Below are positions 33,801 through 44,311 of a DNA stretch of 64,000 bases, one piece after another. A program made the position numbers and the translations under genes. Within the stretch, counting starts at the first letter, position 1. Every line of letters starts with the position of its first letter. The stretch lies in contig OX442317.1 of NCBI GenBank assembly GCA_949358305.1, forward strand, positions 13,563,991 to 13,627,990, read 5' to 3'. This DNA comes from Strigamia acuminata (Eukaryota > Arthropoda > Chilopoda > Geophilomorpha > Linotaeniidae). Below the pieces are notes generated by a model. That model was given only the letters and a program-made list of their open reading frames with translations, was not told the DNA's origin and searched no databases.

Positions 33801-34985
33801 ATAAAAACTACAAAAACACACTTGTAAAAAACCCAAAACAACCCCCAGAATGAATTATTTGACTCAAATTAACCCTAAAACAGTCTTGGAGGTCGTGCAG
33901 ACGACAGAGTCGGATCGGAAGGTTGCTAAAACCTGACGCCAAAACTAGCAATGGGACAGCTAGTTAGAAAACAGCTTTTTCATCAATCATGAACGCTGAA
34001 AACCTCACCCAGGGGTAGAAAATGATGGAGAGAACGTTTTCGCCATCTAAAACGGTCTAAAACGGGTCTAAAATGCCTAAACCGGCGCCTGGAACGTGGC
34101 GCAGTTGTTGGGTCAAATATTGTCAAAAATCAGTGGAAATTTGTCAAATATAGGCAAAAATCTGCTGAAATTTGTCAAAAATTGACCAAATTCCGTGCAA
34201 GTTTTGCAAGTTTTGTGCGCATCAAGCCATGCGCGCCTATACTATTGCTACGAGCGCATTGACGCGTGATGAAAACCGACCACGTTTATATCAGTGAATT
34301 CGAGCTACAAAAGTATCGAATCGCCATTCTAGTATGGAACAAAAAAAATTAAAAAATAAAAACTTTAATATACGAGAAACGTACAATTCCACTCAACTTT
34401 GTTTCAAATTTTATTTATTGGATCATTAAAAATAAACAGTAGTGTTGTGCACTGTACACTTAAATGTATACCGCAGTACAAGTACCGCGGTCCCGGTACT
34501 GCACCGGTACACGTAAAAACGCGAGTTTCTCAAATTTAAAAAGTTGATGTCGGCGGCGATGCGTTGTTTTGTGGTGAGAATTTGCCTCGAGAATTGATCT
34601 TATCTCTTTGTTTGCAATATTTTTTTTGGCATTCTTTGTTGATTTTTCGGTTTGAATTTGTTTTTTTCCGGTGTAATTTGAGTGGTGGAAGGTTGTTGGG
34701 GTGTGTTGAGGGCAATTTTGGTTATTTGTTGATTTTTAATTGATTTAATCGTTTTCTGTTTGTTTTTGCTGGTTTTTAATCGATTTTTCTGTATTTTTGG
34801 TCAATTTTTACCAATTGTAATTGTTATTTGTCATTCTGAATTGATTATTGTCCGATTTTATTCGATTATTGTCAGATTTCAGTCGATTTTTGTCGATTTC
34901 TAATCAATGTTTATACATTTCTTATCAAGTTTTGTATATTTTTGTTGATTTTTAATCATATTTGTTCCTTTTTAATCAAAGTCGA
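33801..34985 (+). repeat. Segment Q (forward), flank of palindrome A
   Basis: A/T-rich unique-looking DNA with AAATTTGTCAAA motifs and TTGATTTTTAATTGATTT runs. It recurs forward at 48823-50005 and inverted at 44312-44525 plus 45840-47085. It is therefore the outer arm of a larger foldback structure. No gene. Confidence 0.85.
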
Positions 34986-35014
34986 AAACGAGTTGTAAAT
35001 GCGTTCGTATGCGA

Positions 35015-35338
35015 CGCGAACGCGTATTGGAGTCGATTCCAAGTTCGTATTCCATCGCGAACGCGCATTTGAGACGTAAACAAGTTTATCTTTTTCACTC
35101 TCGCTTGATCCCCCTTTATCGCGCCTCATTGCTCCTGTGAAAAAAAATATATGAGAATGCACAGAAATGAACCTTCCAATACTTACATGAAAATTGGCAA
35201 CCTTGACACAAAACAGTCTATCGACACTCCCAACACCACCCCGGACATTTTTCGGAAGAGTTTGGTCCACCCGGAATCCGCAGAATAGTCTCCCCCGAAA
35301 TGCGGATTTCGCGGACGCCAATCCGCGAAAAGGATAAA
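35015..35338 (+). repeat. Direct repeat D1
   Basis: About 330 bp recurring as D2 at 38262-38596 in the same orientation, flanking the hairpin array. Both end in the inverted repeat TTTCGCGGA-N6-TCCGCGAAA. On the minus strand both carry a donor-like CAT/GT(A/G)AGTATTGG and an acceptor-like TTTTTTTCACAG/GAGC, suggesting a captured gene fragment. The frame downstream of the acceptor differs between D1 and D2. Confidence 0.8.
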
Positions 35339-35374
35339 AAATTTCCAATGTATAAACTTTATTTCTGTTTTCAG

Positions 35375-35640
35375 TTTCCTGATATGATTAAAGAAAATCC
35401 TAAATATTATTTCCAAACATTTATCAAATTCTTTTCAAAAGCAGTTGTGGAGGCGTCTACTACGAACGAGTCATCGTGGGCGTCAAATTTGAATATTTTT
35501 AACTTTCTGCGTTTGCACGAATTCGCAGAATTCGTCCACTGGCATCGTGGCGACGCAATGGTCGACATTTTGTATTCATATGTGACGCGCACTCTATTTA
35601 CTCACGTAGAACACACGAATCGCGCGCGTCAACGCGCACA
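35375..35640 (+). CDS. Exon-like ORF inside the foldback block
   Basis: After an acceptor (TTTCTGTTTTCAG/) the frame reads FPDMIKENPKYYFQTF, then KFFSKAVVEASTTNESSWAS, then FLRLHEFAEFVHWHRGDAM, before entering the hairpin array. The composition looks like a real globular protein segment, unlike the array peptides. The copy at 50400 has lost one A (GACGCATGG for GACGCAATGG near 50581) and is frameshifted. I do not recognise it. It may be a host exon captured by the repeat. Confidence 0.3.
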
Positions 35641-35664
35641 TGTAAATTTAGTTTCACTGAATCG

Positions 35665-38235
35665 CGTACGAGTTTTTCCCTTTTTCAACGCGAAATCGTA
35701 TTCGACTCGCTTTCTAGTCGAGTACGAATTTTGCCCTTCTTCAACGCGAAATCGTATTCGACTCGCTTTCTAGTCGAGTACGAATTTTGCCCTTCTTCAA
35801 CGCGAAATCGTATTCGACTCGTTTTCGAGTCGAATGCGAATTTTGCCCTTCTTCAACGCGAAATCGTATTCGACTCGTTTTCGAGTCGAATGCGAATTCG
35901 TATTCGACTCGTTTTCGAGTCGAATGCGAATTTTGTCCTTCTTCAACGCGAAATCGTATTCGACTCGTTTTCGAGTCGAGTACGAATTTTGCCCTTCTTC
36001 AACGCGAAATCGTATTCGACTCGTTTTCGAGTCGAGTACGAGTTTTGCCCTTCTTCAACGCGAAATCGTATTCGACTCGTTTTCGAGTCGAGTACGAGTT
36101 TTGCCCTTCTTCAACGCGAAATCGTATTCGACTCGTTTTCGAGTCGAGTACGAATTTTGCCCTTCTTCAACGCGAAATCGTATTCGACTCGTTTTCGAGT
36201 CGAGTACGAGTTTTTGCCCTTCTTCAACGCGAAATCGTATTCGACTCGTTTTCGAGTCGAGTACGAGTTTTGCCCTTCTTCAACGCGAAATCGTATTCGA
36301 CTCGTTTTCGAGTCGAGTACGAATTTTGCCCTTCTTCAACGCGAAATCGTATTCGACTCGTTTTCGAGTCGAGTACGAGTTTTGCCCTTCTTCAACGCGA
36401 AATCGTATTCGACTCGTTTTCGAGTCGAGTACGAGTTTTGCCCTTCTTCAACGCGAAATCGTATTCGATTCGCTTTCGAATCGTATACGAGATGGTCGAT
36501 TTTTGTTTCCCGGACTTTGATTCGTATTCGAGTTGTTACGAGTTCGTATTTCGATCGTATTCGTATTCGAATCGAATTCGAATCGTATTCGAATCGAATA
36601 CGAATCGAATTCGAGTCGTATTCGAGATGGTCGATGATTTCCACTCGCTCGTATACGCGTTGTATACGAGCTCGTATTTTGATCGTAATCGTAAACGAAT
36701 CGTTTACAAGTTGTATACAAGTTGTATACGACGTGTATACACCTCGTATACGAACGAAGTTTGTGAAAACACAATTTCCAAATAAGACGTATGTGACTAC
36801 TATGTGTTTTCATGTCGTAGTAAGTATCCGGTGGATTTTCCAAACTTCGTTCGTATACGAGGTGTATACACGTCGTATACAACTTGTATACGACTTGTAA
36901 ACGATTCGTTTACGATTACGATCAAAATACGAGCTCGTATACAACGCGTATATGAGCGAGTGGAAATCATCGACCATCTCGAATGCGACTCGAATACGAT
37001 TCGAATACATCTCGAATACATCTCGAATACGAGTCGTACGAGTCAAAGTCCGGTAACGGGTCATCGTATTCGAGTTGTTACGAGTTCGTATTTTGATCGT
37101 ATTCGTATTCGAATCGAATTCGAATCGTATTCGAATCGAATACGAATTCGCATTCGACTCGAAAACGAGTCGAATACGATTTCGCGTTGAAGAAGGGCAA
37201 AATTCGTACTCGACTCGAAAACGAGTCGAATACGATTTCGCGTTGAAGAAGGGCAAAATTCGCATTCGACTCGAAAACGAGTCGAATACGAATTCGCATT
37301 CGACTCGAAAACGAGTCGAATACGATTTCGCGTTGAAGAAGGGCAAAACTCGTACTCGACTCGAAAACGAGTCGAATACGATTTCGCGTTGAAGAAGGGC
37401 AAAATTCGTACTCGACTCGAAAACGAGTCGAATACGATTTCGCGTTGAAGAAGGGCAAAATTCGCATTCGACTCGAAAACGAGTCGAATACGAATTCGCA
37501 TTCGACTCGAAAACGAGTCGAATACGATTTCGCGTTGAAGAAGGGCAAAACTCGTACTCGACTCGAAAACGAGTCGAATACGATTTCGCGTTGAAGAAGG
37601 GCAAAACTCGTACTCGACTCGAAAACGAGTCGAATACGATTTCGCGTTGAAGAAGGGCAAAATTCGCATTCGACTCGAAAACGAGTCGAATACGAATTCG
37701 CATTCGACTCGAAAACGAGTCGAATACGATTTCGCGTTGAAGAAGGGCAAAACTCGTACTCGACTCGAAAACGAGTCGAATACGATTTCGCGTTGAAGAA
37801 GGGCAAAACTCGTACTCGACTCGAAAACGAGTCGAATACGATTTCGCGTTGAAGAAGGGCAAAATTCGCATTCGACTCGAAAACGAGTCGAATACGATTT
37901 CGCGTTGAAGAAGGGCAAAACTCGTACTCGACTCGAAAACGAGTCGAATACGATTTCTCGTTGAAGAAGGGCAAAACTCGTACTCGACTCGAAAACGAGT
38001 CGAATACGATTTCGCGTTGAAGAAGGGCAAAATTCGCATTCGACTCGAAAACGAGTCGAATACGATTTCGCGTTGAAGAAGGGCAAAACTCGTACTCGAC
38101 TAGAAAACGAGTCGAATACGATTTCGCGTTGAAGAAGGGCAAAATTCGCATTCGACTCGAAAACGAGTCGAATACGATTTCGCGTTGAAGAAGGGCAAAA
38201 TTCGTACTCGACTAGAAAGCGAGTCGAATACGAGA
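35665..38235. repeat. Hairpin array A: 56-bp units in mirror orientation around a core
   Basis: Left half (35665-36485): about 14 head-to-tail 56-bp units. Each unit is a 13-bp inverted repeat (CGTATTCGACTCG, TTTT loop, CGAGTCGAGTACG) plus a spacer beginning AGTTTTGCCC and ending AACGCGAAAT. Centre (36486-37130): a nested palindromic core shared with the palindromes at 32 and 48 kb. Right half (37140-38235): about 20 units in the opposite orientation, some shortened to about 34 bp by loss of the spacer. Since 56 is not a multiple of 3 and the unit has no stop in any frame, long ORFs appear on both strands. They are artefacts of the repeat. Confidence 0.95.
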
Positions 38236-38261
38236 TCATTTTTTGATCTGGGTCGTGAATG

Positions 38262-38596
38262 CGTCCGTATGTCACGCGAACGCGTGTTGGAGTCGATTCC
38301 GAGTTCGTATTCCATCTTGAACGCGCATTGGAGACGTAAACCAGTTTATTTTACCCACTCTCGCTCGATCCCGCTTCATCGCTCCTTGTCGCTCCTGTGA
38401 AAAAAAATACATGAGAATGTGCAGAAATGAACCTTCCAATACTCACATGAAAATTGACAACCTTGACACAAAACAGTCTATTGACACTCCCAACACCACC
38501 CCGGACATTTTCCGGAAGAGTTTGGTCCACCCGGAATCCCCAGAATAGTCGCCCCCGAAATGCGGATTTCGCGGAAGCCAATCCGCGAAAAGGATA
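38262..38596 (+). repeat. Direct repeat D2
   Basis: The second copy of D1 (see 35015), about 90% similar by eye, ending CCGCGAAAAGGATA like D1. Confidence 0.8.
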
Positions 38597-38639
38597 TGTT
38601 TTTAGCGGCGCGCCGACGCGTCCGCCACGCCCGTCTGGA

Positions 38640-38810
38640 GAGCTTAACCTTATGGCGCGCATGCGGATTTCTCGGAGTGCGAAAGGGACCCTATTTTTAA
38701 CATTACGGCGGCCTATACCTTGACCCCCTGTTCGCAGTCTCATGGCTGATTTTGCGGATTTCACTTATTTGTATATTCCGCACGATCGCGCGCGTTTTAT
38801 CAACCTTGGG
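38640..38810 (+). repeat. Copy of the 1716-1885 repeat
   Basis: ATGGCGCGCATGCGGATTTC and the following 120 bp match 1730-1885 closely, placing this DNA outside the duplicated palindromic block. Confidence 0.8.
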
Positions 38811-40029
38811 AAAGCCGCTTTCTCAAATTTGCAAATTCCACATTGTGTGAACATGCTACAACGCTTCTGTGCGCGTCAATAAAAAAAAAACCGATTAGAA
38901 ATGAAATTCAGGGTTTTGTTAAAATAAAAATTATACAATATAATCAGTCTATAATGCTTCTATAATGCTGTTGGTTTAATCAGCACATTGTAATCGTGTG
39001 AAAACACGCGCGCTCGCAATAATACATTACCCAATGTACTTGCACTGGCATGGACCCATCAGTGCGCACTTTCCCGTGCGTGCTGCTTGCACTATTTACA
39101 TCAATTGTTGCTCCACAGGTTGCGCGACCTGCCGGGCAGTTAAGACGTACTAGAATAACCTCAGGATTTGATAAAACCTGATTTTTGGATGACACTAAGT
39201 AAATGGCAGTGAATGTGAGATGTGAGATACACGATGAATTTAATAAAATTTATATTTCCTAATCATGGGATTGGTTTCACGTTTCATAATCCAACAATTA
39301 AGTAGAATATCATTATTGCAATTGATTAAAACAAATTTTTTTTACAAATTCTTTGGTTTTACATTTTAAATTTATTTTCCAATAGTTGGCACCATCGCAA
39401 TTGCTGCGAGTTTAAAACACTGCATTCAGCAGAATTTACTGCACTTTCAAATCAAGGCCAGGCATACCTACTGCAAAGTAATGTATAAACCATAAAGAAG
39501 CCTTTGATTCGGAATTGCCTGTAGGTAATTCTGCGCTGGTCTCCAATGGAAATGTCCGCGCCGGTCTTCCGTGCACGGGAAGTCCACAGAAAGTCCGTGC
39601 ATTCCGTGCGCTGGGAGTCCGTGCGTCGTACCGCGTGATCTTGCATTGTTTTTTGTGGGCTTTTCCTGATTAGGATTACTTCCTTTTTAACTCTTGAAGA
39701 ATTAAGTTTGTTTTTTTTGCTCCAAAACGTCCCAAAACGCCTGAAAATCGCGCAACTCGAGGCAAAACATTACAGTGTGTATTCAAATCAAAACTAGCTA
39801 CAAATACATGCTGAAATTAGCTAAATTTTCAAATTTTTTGGCTTTCAAGAAGTAATGGAAACATTTGACATAACGTGGATCAGTTGCATTCAAAAACTAA
39901 AATATTTTGTGTTTTACTTCAATTTTAAACTAAAAATGATGTCATTTTCTGTTTAAACCCCTGTTAAAGCTTGAAATACATTTTAACTAAAAGAAATAAG
40001 TTTGTTTTTTTCTTCGGCAGTGACGTGTA

Positions 40030-40245
40030 CACACGAGCACGCCTGAGAACGCCAAAAAATGCTAAAAAACGCTCAAAAACGCCTGAAAATCGCGCAACTC
40101 GAGGCAAAACATTAATTTTTCATCTTTATTTCAACTTTTGTGACGTTTAAAATTGTGTTCTCATGTTTTTTGCCTCAAGTTGCATTGTCATCTGGCGTTT
40201 TGGAGTGTTTTTATGTGTTCGCAGGCGTTCGCAGGCGTTTTTTGG
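40030..40245. repeat. Long hairpin, copy 1
   Basis: AACGCCAAAAAATGCTAAAA and GCAACTCGAGGCAAAACAT on the left are mirrored by GTTTTTTGCCTCAAGTTGC and GCGTTTTTTGGCGTT on the right, with a loop of about 60 bp. Related hairpins stand at 41035, 42515 and 43240. Confidence 0.75.
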
Positions 40246-41034
40246 CGTTGTCACTCACTCAAGTGGCCAATTTTAGCATTTTCCGTAGTAAAAATGGCCG
40301 TTTTTCGTCAAAATGGCCATTTTTAGCCATTTTTCAGAGTAAAAATGTTTTTTTTTCACCGTTTTTATAGTAAAATGGCCATTTTTAGTCGTTTTTTTAA
40401 TCAAAAATGGCCGTTTTTATCGTTGAAACGTTATTAAAATGTAACGTTTCAATGGCGTTTTGATCTCGCCTCATTTCCGGTTTTGAAAATTAATAAACGC
40501 CCCGGCGTTTATTCGAGGCAACACCCAACTTGGGCTTTTATTCGCGTCGCACCGCATCATCATCTCACCTTGCCTCCCGTCTTGAAAATTTATAAACGCC
40601 CCGGCGTTTATTCAAGGCAAACCATTGTTTATGTAAGTTTTTCCTGATTAGGGTTACTTCCTTTAGAAGAAACACGTTTATTTCTTCTCGCTTAATCTTG
40701 AGTCGTGATCTCGCCTCGTTTCTGGTCTTAAAAATTAATAAACACCCCGGCTTTTATTCAAGGCAATACGGTACGTTTATGAAACCCAACTTGGGCTTTC
40801 ATTTTAAAAAAAGCGCGTGTTCTTACGTCGAACTAAGAGATACAGGTGAATTAGCAACGCCTAATTTGATTTAATAAATAAAGCAAACAACATCTCGCCT
40901 CACTTCTGGCGTTTGTTCGAGGCAAGCCATTGTTTTTGCATTTTTTTTCCTGATTAGGGTTACTTCCTTTTTAACTCTTGAAGAAATAAGTATGTTTTTT
41001 TTACTCGGCAGTGACGTGTACGCGCGAGTACGCC

Positions 41035-41250
41035 TGAGAACGCCAAAAAATACTCCAAAACGCCTGAAAATCGTGCAACTCGAGGCAAAACATTAATTGT
41101 TTATTTTTGTTTCAACTTTTGTAACGTTTACAATTGTGTTCTCATGTTTTTTGCCTCAAGTTGCATTGTCATTTTGCGTTTTGGGGCGTTTTTAGGCATT
41201 TTTAGGCATTTGCGGGCGTTCTTGGGCGTTTTTTGGCGTTGTCATTCAAT
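41035..41250. repeat. Long hairpin, copy 2
   Basis: Same structure as 40030-40245, with GAACGCCAAAAAATACTCC on the left and GGGCGTTTTTTGGCGTTG on the right. Confidence 0.75.
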
Positions 41251-41374
41251 CAAATAGCCATTTTTAGCCATTTTTACCCATTTTTCATAGAAAAATGGTC
41301 ATTTTTAGCCGTTTTTCATCCAAAATGGCCGTTTTTCATCCAAAAGGGCCGTTTTTCATCCAAAATGGAATAAT

Positions 41375-42090
41375 TGTTGTGTCCGGATTTTATGTCATTT
41401 ATTGTCTTAATTAAAGTTAACAAAGTGTCTTTAATTTTTGCTTTTCTTGAATTTCAGCTTTTTAGATATTTTTACATATTAAACTTTCATTTTTTGTGAT
41501 TTATTAAAAGTTACAGTGTTTTCATGAATTTTAGTGTCTATGATATTGATATTATCTTTATTCATTGCTATTTAAAGTTTTATTACTTCTCTGTGTCTTA
41601 TTTCTTTAATTCTTGCTCATTTTGTGTGATTTTGGATGATTTTTAGTGCATCCGTCGATTTACAGATCACTTGCGTAAGACGCGTGACGTCATATTTCTT
41701 AATCTAGTTCGGTTGTGTTCAAACTTCTAACCTTTTGTTTGGACCTTATTCTTGTGTTATGGATAGGTTTTAGAATTGATTTAGACTAATTTGGGGGTGA
41801 TCTGTCGATTGGTTTGCTTTATTTTTGTCCCGGAACGGTCGTTTTGTCGTTTCGAGCGTTTGTTGTCGGTACGCACTTGTGCGCTGCTGACCGAGTTCAT
41901 TCCGTTCGGCAAACGATTATTTTCAAGTGTTCTTTTAATAAATAGTGCTTTTGTTGTAGGAAATTACATTTCCTAATGTTATTTTATTCAATACAGTGTG
42001 TATTCTTGATTTTATTCTTGTGTTGAAATTCAAATGTCGTGTTTTGCCGCTCTAGCGGATTTGAAGTGGGCGCCATGTTGGATTTCCCCG
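41375..42090 (+). mobile_element. Solo BEL/Pao LTR-like copy
   Basis: Starts TGTTGTGTCCGG and shares ordered blocks with 494-1560 (CTTCTAACCTTTTGTTTGG, GACGTCAT, TTTAGACTAATT, GAAATTCAAATGT, CGCCATGTT). No pol sequence is next to it. Confidence 0.5.
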
Positions 42091-42514
42091 CTAATTTCTT
42101 TATTTATCCATTTCATTTGTCTTTTTGAAAATGAATAAACGCCCCGGCGTTTATGCGAGGCAAGCCATAGTTTTTGTAGGTTCTTTCCTGATTAGGGTTA
42201 CTTGTGACGTGCACGCGCGAGCTCGCCTGAGGACGCCAAAAAAAGCTCAAAAACGCCCCAAAACGCTTGAAAATCGCGCAACTCGAAGCAAAAAATTACA
42301 GTTTGAATTCAAATCAAAACTAACCACAAATACATGCTACAATTAGGTAAATTTTCAAATTTTTTATCAATAAATGATGACTTTCAAGAAGTATGACAAC
42401 ATTTGACAAAATTTAGACCAGTTGCATTTAAAAACTAAAATATTTTGTGTTTTACTTCAATTTTAAACCAAAAATGACGTCATTTTTTGTTTAAACCGGC
42501 GTTTATTTGAGGCA

Positions 42515-42735
42515 AACACGCCGCTGAGAACGCCAAAAAATGCTCAAAAACACTCCAAAAGACCTGAAAATCGCGCAACTTGAGGCAAAAAATTAATTTT
42601 TCATCTTTGTTTCAACTTTTGTGACGTTTAAAATTGTGTTTTCAAGTTTTATGCCTCAAGTTGCATTGTCATCTGGCGTTTTGGGGCGTTTTGGGGCGTT
42701 CGCAGGCGTTTGCACGCGTTTTTTGGCGTTGTCAC
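42515..42735. repeat. Long hairpin, copy 3
   Basis: GAGAACGCCAAAAAATGCTC on the left and CGCGTTTTTTGGCGTTGTC on the right with GCAACTTGAGGC/GCCTCAAGTTGC inner arms. Confidence 0.75.
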
Positions 42736-43239
42736 TCACTCAAGTGGCCATTTTTAGCCAATTTTCGAAGTAAAAATGGCCTTTTTTTATTAAAATGGCC
42801 ATTTTCAGCCATTTGTCATAGTAAAAATGGCCATTTTCAGCCATTTTTTATAGTAAAAATGGCCATTTTTCATCCAAAATGGCCGTTTTTCATCCAAAAT
42901 GACCATTTTTATCATTGACACGCTATAAAAATGTAACGTTTCAATGGCGTTTTGACGGAACCGGTAAGTTTTGAAATTTCCCGTGTCCCGTTATTGTGAC
43001 TCCTCGTCCGGTTTCTCAGAACCGAAACCCTAATACAGGTGAATTAGTGACGCCTAATTTGTTTTAACAAATAAAGCAAACAACATCTCGCCTCACTTCC
43101 AGTCTTGAAAATTAGTAAACGCCCCGGCGTTTATTCGAGGCAAGCCGTTGTTTTTACAGTAATTTCCTGGTTAGGGTTATTTTTTTTTTAACTCTTGAAG
43201 AAATAAGTTTGTTTTTTTCTCGCCTGCACGCGCGAGCTC

Positions 43240-43460
43240 GCATGAGAATGCTAAAAAATAAGCAAAAACGTTCTAAAACGCCCCAAAACGCTTCAAAATG
43301 CTCCAAAAAGCCTGAAAATCGTGCCACTCAAAGCAAAAAATTATGTTCGCATGTTTTTTGCCTCAAGTTGCACGGTTATCTGGCGTTTTGGTGCGTTCTT
43401 GGGGCGTTTTGGTGCGTTCTTGGGGCGTTTTCGGGCGTTTTTTTGGCGTTGTCACTCACT
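43240..43460. repeat. Long hairpin, copy 4
   Basis: A shorter-loop version: the AAAACGCCCCAAAACGC arm against GCGTTTTGGTGCGTTCTTGG, with the GTTCTTGGGGCGTTTTGGTGC motif repeated. Confidence 0.65.
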
Positions 43461-44311
43461 CCCACACTTTGCTGTCTTGTTTATTACAATTTGGTTTAGC
43501 TGTTGTATTTATTTTTATTTGTTTTATGGTTATTTAATGTGTTTTTGTAGCATTCAAAATGTTTTGTTGCCTAATTTCTCGTTTTGGCGCCAACTGTTTG
43601 TTTGACAACGCCGTGTCAGAATTTAGGGATGATTCTGCTTTGGTTTCTAATTAAAAAAAAAATGTTGTTTTAATTTCAATTGTAACTGCTTATTATAACG
43701 TTATTATTAGTATTTTGTAAAGGTTCATTCTTTTTCCATGTTAATAAAAAATGAAGTAACTTTCGGTGAAAAAAAAAACAGTTAAATGCGGATCAAAATT
43801 AAACACACACGAGAAGTTTAATAAACGTCCCGGCGTTTATTCGAGGCAATACGGTACATTTGTGAAACCCAACTTGGAACCCGAAAATAACGTGGGGCCG
43901 TCTGAACACCTGGATTTGAATTTTCGTCTACGCGCGCGCCGACGCATGGGGAATGCGGGGTGGGGTTCCTTCCCAGTGTTCCGAACGAGTCAATTTCACC
44001 CCGAAAATATCCCGAAATTGCTGATACATGCATTTCGAGCCAGAAATATTGATCTTCATGTAAATTTTGATTGTTTAGCTTTTTTTTGAAATTTTACAAA
44101 TTTTTCTCATCTCCTGCCTTCCTCGCTCATTTAACACCAAAATGGCCTGCATTGAGGATTTTTCCCATAATCCTTTTCACACGTATGGAGCGCAAACAGT
44201 CGCAATAAATGAAATCAGCGGAATTCGGCCTTGAGTTTGCGACGCCATCTTGAATACGAGTAACAGCACAGTATGGTGTCAATTATTCGAACTGATCGTA
44301 AGGCATGGGAC

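Larger units (their letters stand above)
38930..41370. repeat. Mosaic of GCGTTTT/AAACGC repeats and hairpins
   Basis: No gene. Repeating components are TTTCCTGATTAGGGTTACTT, the palindromic AAACGCCCCGGCGTTT followed by ATTCGAGGCAA, long hairpins of GAACGCCAAAAAA.. and ..TTTTTTGGCGTT, and runs of AAAATGGCCATTTTTAG. The same components recur at 42090-44090. Confidence 0.8.
42091..44311. repeat. Second half of the GCGTTTT repeat mosaic
   Basis: Same components as 38930-41370, including AAACGCCCCGGCGTTT copies at about 42132 and 43116 and a variant at 43820, and runs of AAAATGGCC. ORFs such as 42634-42918 are made of repeated KWPF units from AAAATGGCC repeats and are not genes. Confidence 0.75.

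Noticed and set aside
35665-38235. CRISPR-like regular array
   Set aside because: Spacers are identical, not unique; units are direct and mirror copies; the context is eukaryotic with no cas genes.
35731-38275. ORFs of 330-409 codons on both strands in the hairpin arrays (also at 50572-52928)
   Set aside because: The 56-bp unit has no stop in any frame and cycles through three frames every 168 bp, giving a 56-residue peptide repeat on both strands. Symmetry explains the length; no start context or splice support.
42634-42918. KWPF-repeat ORF
   Set aside because: It is generated by AAAATGGCCATTTT repeats and is not conserved in frame between units.
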